Under the pieces are notes generated by a model. That model searched no databases. It was not told the origin of the DNA and saw only the letters and a list, made by a program, of their open reading frames with translations. A DNA stretch of 34,224 bases from Campylobacteraceae bacterium (GTDB lineage Bacteria; Campylobacterota; Campylobacteria; Campylobacterales; Campylobacteraceae). The position numbers and the translations under genes are program-made. The stretch lies in the NCBI GenBank assembly GCA_031270285.1, contig JAISXY010000066.1, forward strand, positions 1 to 34,224, in the 5' to 3' direction. Positions within the stretch are counted from its first letter, which is position 1, and the number at the start of each line of letters is the position of its first letter. Shown piece by piece: positions 1 through 6,077 of the stretch.

Positions 1-1145
1 GCGGCTAAAACCAAAGCCGAACTCGCTCTCAAATCCGTTGCCATGACATCGGCTCCTGTTAGTTTTGTAGGACCGTAAACTGTAGCCGTGTGGCTTGATA
101 ATTTTATATCGGCGCCCATTCGTAAAAGTTCGCTTACATGCATGAAGCGATTTTCAAACAGTCTTTCGTCAATAACGCTTGCGCCGTTCGCTTGAGTACA
201 AAGCGCCATGAATTGCGCCTGCATATCGGTCGGAAATCCGGGATATTCTACGGTTTGAATATCAACAGGCAAAATATCATCGGAGGGTTTTATATTGATA
301 GAATTTTCACTTTTTTCTATACGGTAACCCATGCAAGTAAGTTTTGCAATCAAAGCTTTCAAGTGTTCGCTTATGACATTTTTTAGCGTTATGTCGGAAT
401 TTGTAATAGCGCCCGCACAAAGATAAGTTCCCGCTTCAATTCTATCGGGTATGACCGTGATATCGTCAAGTTCAAGCAGTTTTCCGCCGCTTCCTTCTAT
501 CAGCAGTTCATCCGTGCCTGTGCCTTTTATCGTTACGCCGCCTCTGCTCAAAACTTCGCAAAGCTGCACAACTTCCGGTTCTTTAGCCACATTGCTCAAA
601 ATCGTCGTACCGTCTGCAAGCGCGGCTGCCATGATGATATTTTCACTGCCCGTTACGGTAATCTTATCAAAAATAATATTAGCGCCTTTGAGAGCTTTTT
701 TTGTTTTTGCTATAACATATCCTTGTTTTATCTCTATAAAAGCTCCCATCTGTTCCAGCGCTTTTAAATGCAAATCAATCGGCCGCTGACCTATAGCGCA
801 GCCTCCCGGCAGTGAAATTTCACAATGTCCGAAACGCGCAAGCAAAGGTCCTAAAGTCAATATGGAAGCCCTCATTTTTCGCACGATATCATAATTTGCA
901 CATGTAGAATTTACTCCGCTTGTATCTATCGTAACCTGATTATTTTCAAATTTTTGTTTTGCTCCCAGATTTTCAAGCAGTTGAAGAAGCGTTTTGACAT
1001 CTGCCACATTTGGAACATTGCCGATATTAACGGGTGTTTTACTTAAAAGCGTACATGCAAGCAAGGGCAGGGCGGCATTTTTTGCTCCCGAAATCGTTAC
1101 GCTGCCTTTTAACTTTTTATCGCCTTCTATCTCTAAATAATCCAT
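1..1145 (-). CDS. murA: UDP-N-acetylglucosamine 1-carboxyvinyltransferase MurA (3' end missing)
   Basis: MurA transfers enolpyruvate from PEP to UDP-GlcNAc, the first committed cytoplasmic step of peptidoglycan synthesis. The ORF track omits it because no stop codon lies in the window. Reading the minus strand from the ATG at 1145 gives [20 protein letters not shown] followed by [10 protein letters not shown], which holds the substrate-binding Lys-Asn pair near residue 22. [10 protein letters not shown] near residue 115 carries the PEP-reactive cysteine that fosfomycin attacks, and [12 protein letters not shown] carries the catalytic aspartate. About 381 codons are present, and the usual length is near 420, so only the last part of the protein is lost. 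The start has an AAGGATTG Shine-Dalgarno. The gene is divergent from the rhomboid gene across 85 bp. Family assignment is very secure. Confidence 0.97.
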   Translation of the reverse strand, partial: MDYLEIEGDKKLKGSVTISGAKNAALPLLACTLLSKTPVNIGNVPNVADVKTLLQLLENLGAKQKFENNQVTIDTSGVNSTCANYDIVRKMRASILTLGPLLARFGHCEISLPGGCAIGQRPIDLHLKALEQMGAFIEIKQGYVIAKTKKALKGANIIFDKITVTGSENIIMAAALADGTTILSNVAKEPEVVQLCEVLSRGGVTIKGTGTDELLIEGSGGKLLELDDITVIPDRIEAGTYLCAGAITNSDITLKNVISEHLKALIAKLTCMGYRIEKSENSINIKPSDDILPVDIQTVEYPGFPTDMQAQFMALCTQANGASVIDERLFENRFMHVSELLRMGADIKLSSHTATVYGPTKLTGADVMATDLRASSALVLA

Positions 1146-1230
1146 AAAATCAATCCTTGTTTTTGGTTTATCATTGTAGTAAAAGTTTGTTTTATGTATC
1201 ATTATAGTCAAAATAAAAAAAGGTAATTAA

Positions 1231-1773
1231 GTGAATTTTCTTAAAAACGGTAAATTATACGGCGGCGTAACGATTTTTACTATCTGTTTTACCATAATCA
1301 TATTCCTGCTCCAAATGCTCTACAGCGACTTATCTGTCATTTTGGGACTTAACGTGCTTTTTTTAGAAGGATTTCTCTGGCAGCCTTTGAGTACGATGTT
1401 TGTACATGGCGGATTAGCGCATCTCGCTATGAATATGGCGGTTTTGTTTCAATTCGGCACATTAATAGAACAAGCAAGAGGAAAGAAGTTTTTTGTACTT
1501 TTGTATTATGCGGGCGGCATTGTAACTTCGCTGCTGACACTGGCGTATATCTATTTTTTTACGGATCATCAAATGAATGTTGTCGGTGCATCAGGCGCTA
1601 TATGTGTACTTATCGGCTGGATAGCGCAAAAAGACTCATTCAACAGACAAGGACTCATCATCGCCATACTGCTTATCTCTTTTTTACCTCTGCTTATCGG
1701 CATGAACATCGCATGGTACGCTCATCTGATAGGTTTTGGAGTAGGGTGGCTGATAGGAAAATTTTTTAGATAA
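1231..1773 (+). CDS. Rhomboid-family intramembrane serine protease
   Basis: A 180-residue, almost wholly hydrophobic protein with about six membrane segments. It has the rhomboid hallmarks in order: HGGLAHLAMN (His59, His64, Asn68, the HxxxxHxxxN motif in TM2), GASGAI with the catalytic Ser121 in TM4, and AHLIGFGVGW with the catalytic His165 in TM6. All catalytic-dyad residues are present, so an active protease is expected. It would cleave membrane-protein substrates within the inner membrane; the substrate cannot be inferred. The start is GTG behind AAAAAGGTAATTAA. It lies 37 bp upstream of the sixA-like gene on the same strand, so co-transcription is possible. There is no extra cytoplasmic domain. 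Confidence 0.9.
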   Translation: MNFLKNGKLYGGVTIFTICFTIIIFLLQMLYSDLSVILGLNVLFLEGFLWQPLSTMFVHGGLAHLAMNMAVLFQFGTLIEQARGKKFFVLLYYAGGIVTSLLTLAYIYFFTDHQMNVVGASGAICVLIGWIAQKDSFNRQGLIIAILLISFLPLLIGMNIAWYAHLIGFGVGWLIGKFFR

Positions 1774-1810
1774 AGCTGTAAAAATAGGGCGCTTTAAAAA
1801 GGAGAAATAG

Positions 1811-2305
1811 GTGAAAACTATCTATTTTTTAAGACATGCCAAGTCAGACTGGAGTGTTGAATGCGACGATTTTGATAGAAAATTAAACAAAAGAGGCGAA
1901 AATAACGCACTGTTCATGGCTGAAAGATTGGCAAAATACAAAGTAAAACCCGACATCATCATCTCATCGCCCGCAAAAAGAGCATTAAGCACTGTAAAAA
2001 TCATCGCCGACAGATTAAAACTGCCGAAAAAAGCAGTTGTAACCGATATAAATTTATATCTGACTCCGCCAAAAACTTATCTTGAAGTTATCCGTCAAAT
2101 TGACAACAGCCACAAAATAGTTTTCATGACAGGACACAATCCGACGATTACCGAAATTTGCGAAAGTTTAAGCGGTACGCATATCGGCAATATCCCCACA
2201 TGCGGGATTTTTTGTATGGAGTTTGATACGGAAACTTTCGGCACAATATCAGCAAATGAGGGCAAAAAGATATTTTTTGACTTTCCGAAAAAACATAATT
2301 ATTAA
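1811..2305 (+). CDS. SixA-like histidine phosphatase
   Basis: A 164-residue protein of the histidine phosphatase (phosphoglycerate mutase-like) superfamily, close to SixA in size and motifs. The N-terminal LRHAKSDW box holds Arg8 and the phospho-accepting His9. SSPAKRALSTV near residue 53 gives the second conserved arginine, and TGHNPTI places the second catalytic histidine at 109. SixA of E. coli dephosphorylates phosphohistidine in HPt domains and PTS proteins; the substrate here is unknown. The GTG start has a strong GGAGAAATAG Shine-Dalgarno. The last 54 bp recur about 0.6 kb downstream, beyond the lipoprotein gene, as a decayed second tail (see findings). Confidence 0.87.
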   Translation: MKTIYFLRHAKSDWSVECDDFDRKLNKRGENNALFMAERLAKYKVKPDIIISSPAKRALSTVKIIADRLKLPKKAVVTDINLYLTPPKTYLEVIRQIDNSHKIVFMTGHNPTITEICESLSGTHIGNIPTCGIFCMEFDTETFGTISANEGKKIFFDFPKKHNY

Positions 2306-2327
2306 TTTAAAAATAAAGATAAAAATA

Positions 2328-2333
2328 TATAAT
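2328..2333 (+). promoter_or_regulatory. Probable -10 box for the lipoprotein gene
   Basis: TATAAT in an A/T-rich stretch about 40 bp upstream of the lipoprotein start. No clear -35 is seen, which is normal for Campylobacterota sigma-70 promoters. It suggests that the lipoprotein gene has its own promoter rather than depending on sixA. Confidence 0.4.
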
Positions 2334-2373
2334 TTACCAAACAAAACAAGTAAATTCAAAAGAGGTAGTATTT

Positions 2374-2802
2374 ATGTCTAAAAACATTATTTTATCGGTT
2401 ATTTGCGGCAGTCTTATTTTAAGCGGATGCACTTTGTATGTTCCGCCTAAAACCACTCAGCGTGTAACTCCTGTTGAGCCGCTGGGCAGCAAGGAAATTT
2501 GTATCGTTGAAAACCCGAAAGTAAGACCACATTTTTTAGAAGTTTATCAACAGGTGATGGAAAGGAAAGGTTATACGATTACGATTTTAGAGCCGAATGA
2601 GACTGTTGTCTCTTGTCCGATAACTTCAACATATGTTGCCAACTGGGGCTTTAATGGGTTTGCAGCTTTTTTAAGACATGTAACAATAAATATTTTCAAA
2701 GATGGTTATTTAAAGGGTGAAGTGTATTATGAAAATCAGGGAAATTTTGTTAATGGCGAAGAGAAATTAACAGAACTTCTTAACCAATTGTTCCCCTTTT
2801 AA
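2374..2802 (+). CDS. Small lipoprotein, Sbal_3080-like
   Basis: A 142-residue protein with a lipoprotein signal peptide: a short basic start, a hydrophobic core and the lipobox LSGC with the lipidated cysteine at 19. The mature part contains KEICIVENPKVRPHFLEVYQ near residue 41 and a segment with VSCPITSTYVANWG. I associate that arrangement with the poorly studied Sbal_3080 family of bacterial lipoproteins, from memory. No enzymatic motif is visible and the function is unknown. It has its own AAAGAGGTAG Shine-Dalgarno, a likely TATAAT promoter and a good terminator downstream, so it looks like a single-gene unit. It is bracketed by the end of sixA and a second copy of that end, which suggests insertion into this place. 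Confidence 0.75.
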   Translation: MSKNIILSVICGSLILSGCTLYVPPKTTQRVTPVEPLGSKEICIVENPKVRPHFLEVYQQVMERKGYTITILEPNETVVSCPITSTYVANWGFNGFAAFLRHVTINIFKDGYLKGEVYYENQGNFVNGEEKLTELLNQLFPF

Positions 2803-2818
2803 TTCTAATTTTAAAATT

Positions 2819-2853
2819 CAAAAGAGATAGATTTTAGCAATCTGTCTCTTTTT
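2819..2853 (+). terminator. Rho-independent terminator after the lipoprotein gene
   Basis: AAAGAGATAGATT pairs with AATCTGTCTCTTT around a TTAGC loop, giving a 13-bp stem with one G-U pair, and the stem runs into a T-tract. It lies about 17 bp after the lipoprotein stop codon, in the expected orientation. Confidence 0.8.
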
Positions 2854-2867
2854 ATGCAAAAATCCCT

Positions 2868-2921
2868 TATCGGCGAATGAGGGCAAAAAGATATTTTTTG
2901 ACTTTCCGAAAAAACATAATT
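2868..2921 (+). pseudogene. Decayed second copy of the sixA 3' end
   Basis: These 54 bp match 2247-2300, the end of the SixA-like gene, at 52 positions. The fragment still reads SANEGKKIFFDFPKKHN in the same frame and then stops at TGA. The two mismatches, TCA/TCG and GCA/GCG, are both synonymous third-position changes, so the fragment descends from a functional sixA relative and is not a recent tandem copy of non-coding DNA. No sixA-like sequence is seen upstream of the match. Confidence 0.75.
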
Positions 2922-2991
2922 GAAAAAGTAAAAAACTACGGAAGAGAGTAAAACTTTACCAAAAGCACTCCTTGTCAAGTTTAAATAAATT

Positions 2992-3019
2992 AGTTTGAAA
3001 ATTGCAGTTCGCAAACTAA
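2992..3019 (+). other. Candidate dif(H) site A
   Basis: A 28-bp sequence beginning AGTTTGAAAATTGCAGTT with imperfect dyad symmetry; the outer arms are AGTTTG and CAAACT around a TTGCAG-like centre. Length, symmetry and AT-rich arms fit an Xer recombination site. The core resembles the GAAAA-CT-n-A-TTTTC layout that I recall for difH and the streptococcal difSL. It lies about 330 bp upstream of xerH. Identity as a dif site is inferred from form and position only. Confidence 0.5.
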
Positions 3020-3024
3020 AAAAA

Positions 3025-3052
3025 GGTTTGAAAACTGCAATTTTCAATACAA
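3025..3052 (+). other. Candidate dif(H) site B
   Basis: A second 28-bp sequence in direct repeat with site A (21 of 28 positions identical, period 33 bp). Its core GAAAACTGCAATTTTC is the more regular palindrome and is the closer match to my memory of difH and difSL cores. Sites A and B together also form a 21-bp inverted repeat (2996-3016 with 3026-3046, 19 of 21 paired) around a 9-bp spacer, so a hairpin reading is an alternative. Confidence 0.5.
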
Positions 3053-3168
3053 AAATAGAGTCAAAATTCCAAAAGCGTTCATTTGATACCTCTTCATGAA
3101 GCATTTTTTGCTTCTAAATACAATCGCTGCTTAAAGGTACTTACAGCTATATTTTACATATTTTATAT

Positions 3169-3216
3169 TTTGTAAAAAACGGCAAATTGCTCAAAAAATG
3201 CACACCGTTTTACAAA
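3169..3216. repeat. Imperfect inverted repeat upstream of xerH
   Basis: TTTGTAAAAAACGG (3169-3182) and CCGTTTTACAAA (3205-3216) are complementary except for two extra A residues, with 22 bp between them. It could be an operator or an mRNA hairpin in the xerH leader. It is not followed by a T-run, so a terminator is unlikely. Confidence 0.4.
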
Positions 3217-3349
3217 TAATATTTTTAGTCAAAAAAGATACATAAAAATTTACATATTTATTTTTTATCTCTCTTTTTGAATTCAAAACAGAAAAATATG
3301 GTAAAATTTTTTTCAAAAGTTTTCAAAATAAAAACAAAAAAGGAAAAAT

Positions 3350-4429
3350 ATGAAATTTCCGATAGACTGCGAGGATGATTTTAACTCCACCCTGCTCTTT
3401 TGGGTATGCCGTTTTGTACGCGCAAAACTAAATTCGCTCTCAAATAAAGAGCTTAGAGACCCAAAAATCCTTCAAAATGTGATCATGGAGCTGACTAAAA
3501 CCACAAAGAGCATAAATGAGCTTGACGAACTTGTCAAAAGTGCCAGAAATGCGGGCTTAACAGGCATAAATACATATTTTACTCCACTCAAAAAACTGTA
3601 CGATATGCTCATTTTTCAAAAGCTTTACTCCATGAAACAGATAGACGAAGAGCTTTTAAGCGACTTTTTGGCAAGCAGCACAGGTGGACTTAGCGATGCC
3701 AGCAAGAAAAATCACAGAATGGCTGTTTTGTCCTTTTTCTCGTATCTTGATAAGCAAAACGAAGAAGAAGGTAAATCGCATGTATATAATATAGAATTGA
3801 AAAATTGGGGCGGAATTGTCGGCAAAAAAGGCGAAAAATTGCCCGAATTTATGAATGAAAACGAATTGAAGCGTTTTTTGGAAGCTATAGACAACTGCCC
3901 TTTTAAAAGCGTTGCTTTGAGGAACAGATTGATAGTAAAATTTATCGTATATACAGGCATTCGCGTTTCAGAGGCTTTGGGGCTTAAAATACGCGATATC
4001 AGCGAAGAAAAGGATTGTTTTGTTTTAAGAATCAGAGGCAAAGGCAATAAATACAGAGTTGTCATGCTAAAGCGGATGTTGGTAGAAAACGAGTTAAAAG
4101 AGCATATCAAAGCGTCTTTGCCAAATAAAGACGGGCTGCTTTTTTGCAACAAAAACGGCGTCAGACTAACGCAAGCTTATGTGAGCCGCATAGTAGAGCA
4201 GATGCTGACGATAGCCGGCATAAGAAAAGAGAAAAACGGCGCTCACATGTTAAGACATACATTTGCCACCCTGCTCTATCACAGAAGAAAAGATATAGTC
4301 CTTGTACAGGAAGCTTTGGGGCACGCAAGCCTCAATACTTCGCGTATTTATACCCATTTTGACAGCAATAAACTCAAAGAAGCAGCCAATGTAACCGAAG
4401 AGTTTATAAAAGATAAAATCAAAAAATAA
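3350..4429 (+). CDS. xerH: Tyrosine recombinase XerH
   Basis: XerH is the single Xer recombinase of Helicobacter and Campylobacter relatives. It resolves chromosome dimers at difH and does not need a XerC/XerD pair. The protein has 359 residues, the size of H. pylori XerH, with a long N-terminal DNA-binding half (RNAGLTGINTY near 66) and a complete catalytic domain. The catalytic residues are Arg205 (TGIRVSEAL), Lys231 (RGKGNKYR), His299 and Arg302 (HMLRH), His325 (LGHAS) and the nucleophile Tyr334 (RIYTHFD). NGAHMLRHTFATLLY is nearly the H. pylori sequence as I remember it. The ATG follows AAAAAGGAAAAAT. Two dif-like sites lie upstream. The exporter gene starts 11 bp after the stop. A mobile-element integrase is the only alternative, and the XerH-specific N-terminus argues against it. 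Confidence 0.93.
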   Translation: MKFPIDCEDDFNSTLLFWVCRFVRAKLNSLSNKELRDPKILQNVIMELTKTTKSINELDELVKSARNAGLTGINTYFTPLKKLYDMLIFQKLYSMKQIDEELLSDFLASSTGGLSDASKKNHRMAVLSFFSYLDKQNEEEGKSHVYNIELKNWGGIVGKKGEKLPEFMNENELKRFLEAIDNCPFKSVALRNRLIVKFIVYTGIRVSEALGLKIRDISEEKDCFVLRIRGKGNKYRVVMLKRMLVENELKEHIKASLPNKDGLLFCNKNGVRLTQAYVSRIVEQMLTIAGIRKEKNGAHMLRHTFATLLYHRRKDIVLVQEALGHASLNTSRIYTHFDSNKLKEAANVTEEFIKDKIKK

Positions 4430-4440
4430 AGCGGATAAAT

Positions 4441-5076
4441 TTGGAATTTCACATATGGCTTACGATGCTTATAGCATCTTTCATTATCAGTATCTCTCCT
4501 GGCGCGGGCGCTATAACGACCGTAAACAGCGCTTTAAATTATGGTTTTAAGCGTTCATTCGCCGCCATAATCGGTCTGCAAACAGGATATTTGATACAAA
4601 TAATTATAGTTTGTATCGGACTTGGCGGTATTATAGCCGCATCCGCACTGCTTTATAATATCGTCAAATGGTTTGGCGTTTTATATCTTATATATCTTGG
4701 CTTCATGCAGTTTCGCGCTTCTTCTGCTCATTTTAAGCGCGAAAAAACAGGTACGGAAAAAATATTTAAATTCTCATCTTTATTTAGTAAAGCCTGCCTT
4801 ATAAATCTTACCAATCCAAAAGCTACTATTTTTCTTTTAGCTTTTATACCGCAGTTTTTATCTTCCGACAAACCCCAGTTTATACAGCTTGCAGTCATCT
4901 GCACTACTTTGATTTGCGTTGATTTTATGGTGATGAGTGGCTATGGCGCACTTGGTCAGGCTATCAAAAAACGCATGAATAACAGTAAATTTATGCGTAT
5001 TCAAAATAAAATAACCGGCGCAGCTCTTATCGCCGCCGCACTGTTTTTGGCGCAAAGTAGTATTTCACAGGGTTGA
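4441..5076 (+). CDS. LysE/RhtB-family amino-acid exporter
   Basis: A 211-residue inner-membrane protein with about six transmembrane segments. It carries the family signature near the N-terminus, SISPGAGAITTVNSALNYG, where many relatives have SPGPxxxxV. It also has LIYLGFMQFR near residue 85 and LINLTNPKATIFLLAF near 120, both typical of RhtB/LysE exporters. Such proteins export amino acids such as threonine, homoserine, leucine or lysine; the substrate cannot be assigned here. The start is TTG with a weak AGCGGA site 11 bp after xerH. An in-frame ATG eight codons later is possible, but it would cut into the first membrane segment. Co-transcription with xerH is likely from the spacing. Confidence 0.85.
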   Translation: MEFHIWLTMLIASFIISISPGAGAITTVNSALNYGFKRSFAAIIGLQTGYLIQIIIVCIGLGGIIAASALLYNIVKWFGVLYLIYLGFMQFRASSAHFKREKTGTEKIFKFSSLFSKACLINLTNPKATIFLLAFIPQFLSSDKPQFIQLAVICTTLICVDFMVMSGYGALGQAIKKRMNNSKFMRIQNKITGAALIAAALFLAQSSISQG

Positions 5077-5100
5077 TTTACATAATTTTACCTCTATATT

Positions 5101-5110
5101 TGATATAATT
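5101..5110 (+). promoter_or_regulatory. Extended -10 promoter for the small protein and bpt
   Basis: TGATATAATT preceded by a T-rich stretch, with transcription expected to start about 25 bp before the ATG at 5140. The same TTTGATATAATT form occurs upstream of pdxJ, and a close variant upstream of aspS. Confidence 0.6.
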
Positions 5111-5139
5111 CAGATACTTTAATGTATAAAAGGAAAAAA

Positions 5140-5316
5140 ATGAATGATATGTTTGATGACTTAAAAGAGTTAAAGCAAAAATTAAAGCTGCAAAATGGCT
5201 TCCAGCAGGAAAATATAAAAAAGGGTCAAAAAGATAAAGCGGTTTCAAATGCAAGCGATAAAGAGAGCAGGCTTAAGGCAGAATTTAAAGAGTTCATGAA
5301 AGAGGCGGATATTTAA
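5140..5316 (+). CDS. Small charged protein of unknown function
   Basis: A 58-residue, lysine- and glutamate-rich soluble protein beginning MNDMFDDLKELKQKLKLQNG. The track starts it six codons earlier, but the ATG at 5140 has an AAAAGGA Shine-Dalgarno at the right distance, so I chose that one. Both ends look helical and amphipathic (FDDLKELKQKLK; LKAEFKEFMKEA) with a polar linker between. I do not recognise the family. It lies 8 bp upstream of bpt behind a good promoter, so the two are probably co-expressed. Its length and the clear ribosome site support a real gene. Confidence 0.6.
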   Translation: MNDMFDDLKELKQKLKLQNGFQQENIKKGQKDKAVSNASDKESRLKAEFKEFMKEADI

Positions 5317-5324
5317 ATAAAGCC

Positions 5325-6047
5325 ATGAAAGAGCAGCAAATAGTAGAATTTTCAACGCTTCCGTATGAATGTTCCTATCTAAAAAGCAAAACTTGTACTA
5401 TGCACTACAAGCATATTTTAAATTGTTCGTTTTCATTAAACAGCGCATTGGTTGAACGCGGCTGGCGGAGATTTGGTCTTTATTTTTCAAGACCAAACTG
5501 CAAAGAGTGCAAAGAGTGTGTAAATTTACGCATAAATGTAAAAAAATTTGAATTTTCCCGTTCGGCAAAACGTGTTTTGAAAAAAAATCATAATACCAAA
5601 ATGATTATATGTGAGCCTTCTTTGACACACATGCATTTGAAGCTTTATATGAAATATCACCAATACATGAGTGTTAAAAAGGGCTGGAAATACTACGAAT
5701 TGACTCCCAAAAACTATTTTGAGCTGCATGTGGCAGGATCTGATAAGTTCGGTAAAGAGATTTTATACTTTCATGAAGGCAAAATGATAGCCGTTGATTT
5801 GATAGATTTTACACACAACGGCATATCGTCCATATACTTTTTTTACGACCCCGACTACTCCAAACTTTCGCTTGGCAAATACTCTATTTATCAGCAGATT
5901 TTACTGGCGCAAAGAGAAGAGCTTGAGTGGATATATCTGGGTTATTTTGTAAAAGAGTGCCCGAGTTTGACGTATAAGGCAACATACAAACCGCACCAGT
6001 TATTGCAAGGCAGTCCCGAGATGGACGAGACGCCTTTGTGGCTGTAA
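5325..6047 (+). CDS. bpt: Aspartate/glutamate leucyltransferase (Bpt/Ate family)
   Basis: This enzyme transfers an amino acid from aminoacyl-tRNA to the N-terminus of proteins that start with Asp or Glu, marking them for ClpAP in the N-end rule. The 240-residue protein shows the bacterial Ate/Bpt N-domain: CSYLKSKTCTMHY near residue 16, then GWRRFGLYFSRPNCKECKEC with clustered cysteines and LRINVKKF. The C-domain has YYELTPKNYFELH, DLIDFTHNGISSIYFFYDP and LGKYSIYQQI, which belong to the GNAT-like fold. Bacterial members of this cysteine-containing group are usually leucyltransferases (Bpt), so leucine is inferred, not shown. It follows the 58-aa gene by 8 bp. Confidence 0.9.
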   Translation: MKEQQIVEFSTLPYECSYLKSKTCTMHYKHILNCSFSLNSALVERGWRRFGLYFSRPNCKECKECVNLRINVKKFEFSRSAKRVLKKNHNTKMIICEPSLTHMHLKLYMKYHQYMSVKKGWKYYELTPKNYFELHVAGSDKFGKEILYFHEGKMIAVDLIDFTHNGISSIYFFYDPDYSKLSLGKYSIYQQILLAQREELEWIYLGYFVKECPSLTYKATYKPHQLLQGSPEMDETPLWL

Positions 6048-6077
6048 AACCGCCCTACTCTTTTTGGGTAAAATACT

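Larger units (their letters stand above)
2922..3349. other. AT-rich intergenic region upstream of xerH
   Basis: No credible gene lies here; the minus-strand ORF at 2811-3104 has low complexity and overlaps the terminator and the sixA remnant. The region holds two tandem dif-like sequences (2992-3052) and a long imperfect inverted repeat (3169-3216). A possible xerH promoter is TTGAAT (3277) with TAAAAT (3302), but the 19-bp spacing is wide. Confidence 0.6.

Noticed and set aside
2811-3104. 97-aa minus-strand ORF between the lipoprotein and xerH
   Set aside because: It overlaps the terminator, the sixA remnant and the dif-like repeats, has biased low-complexity sequence and no recognisable domain.
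3350-4429. Phage or genomic-island integrase
   Set aside because: The N-terminal half and the NGAHMLRHTFATLLY region match XerH, and the neighbours are core genes without island content or a tRNA target.
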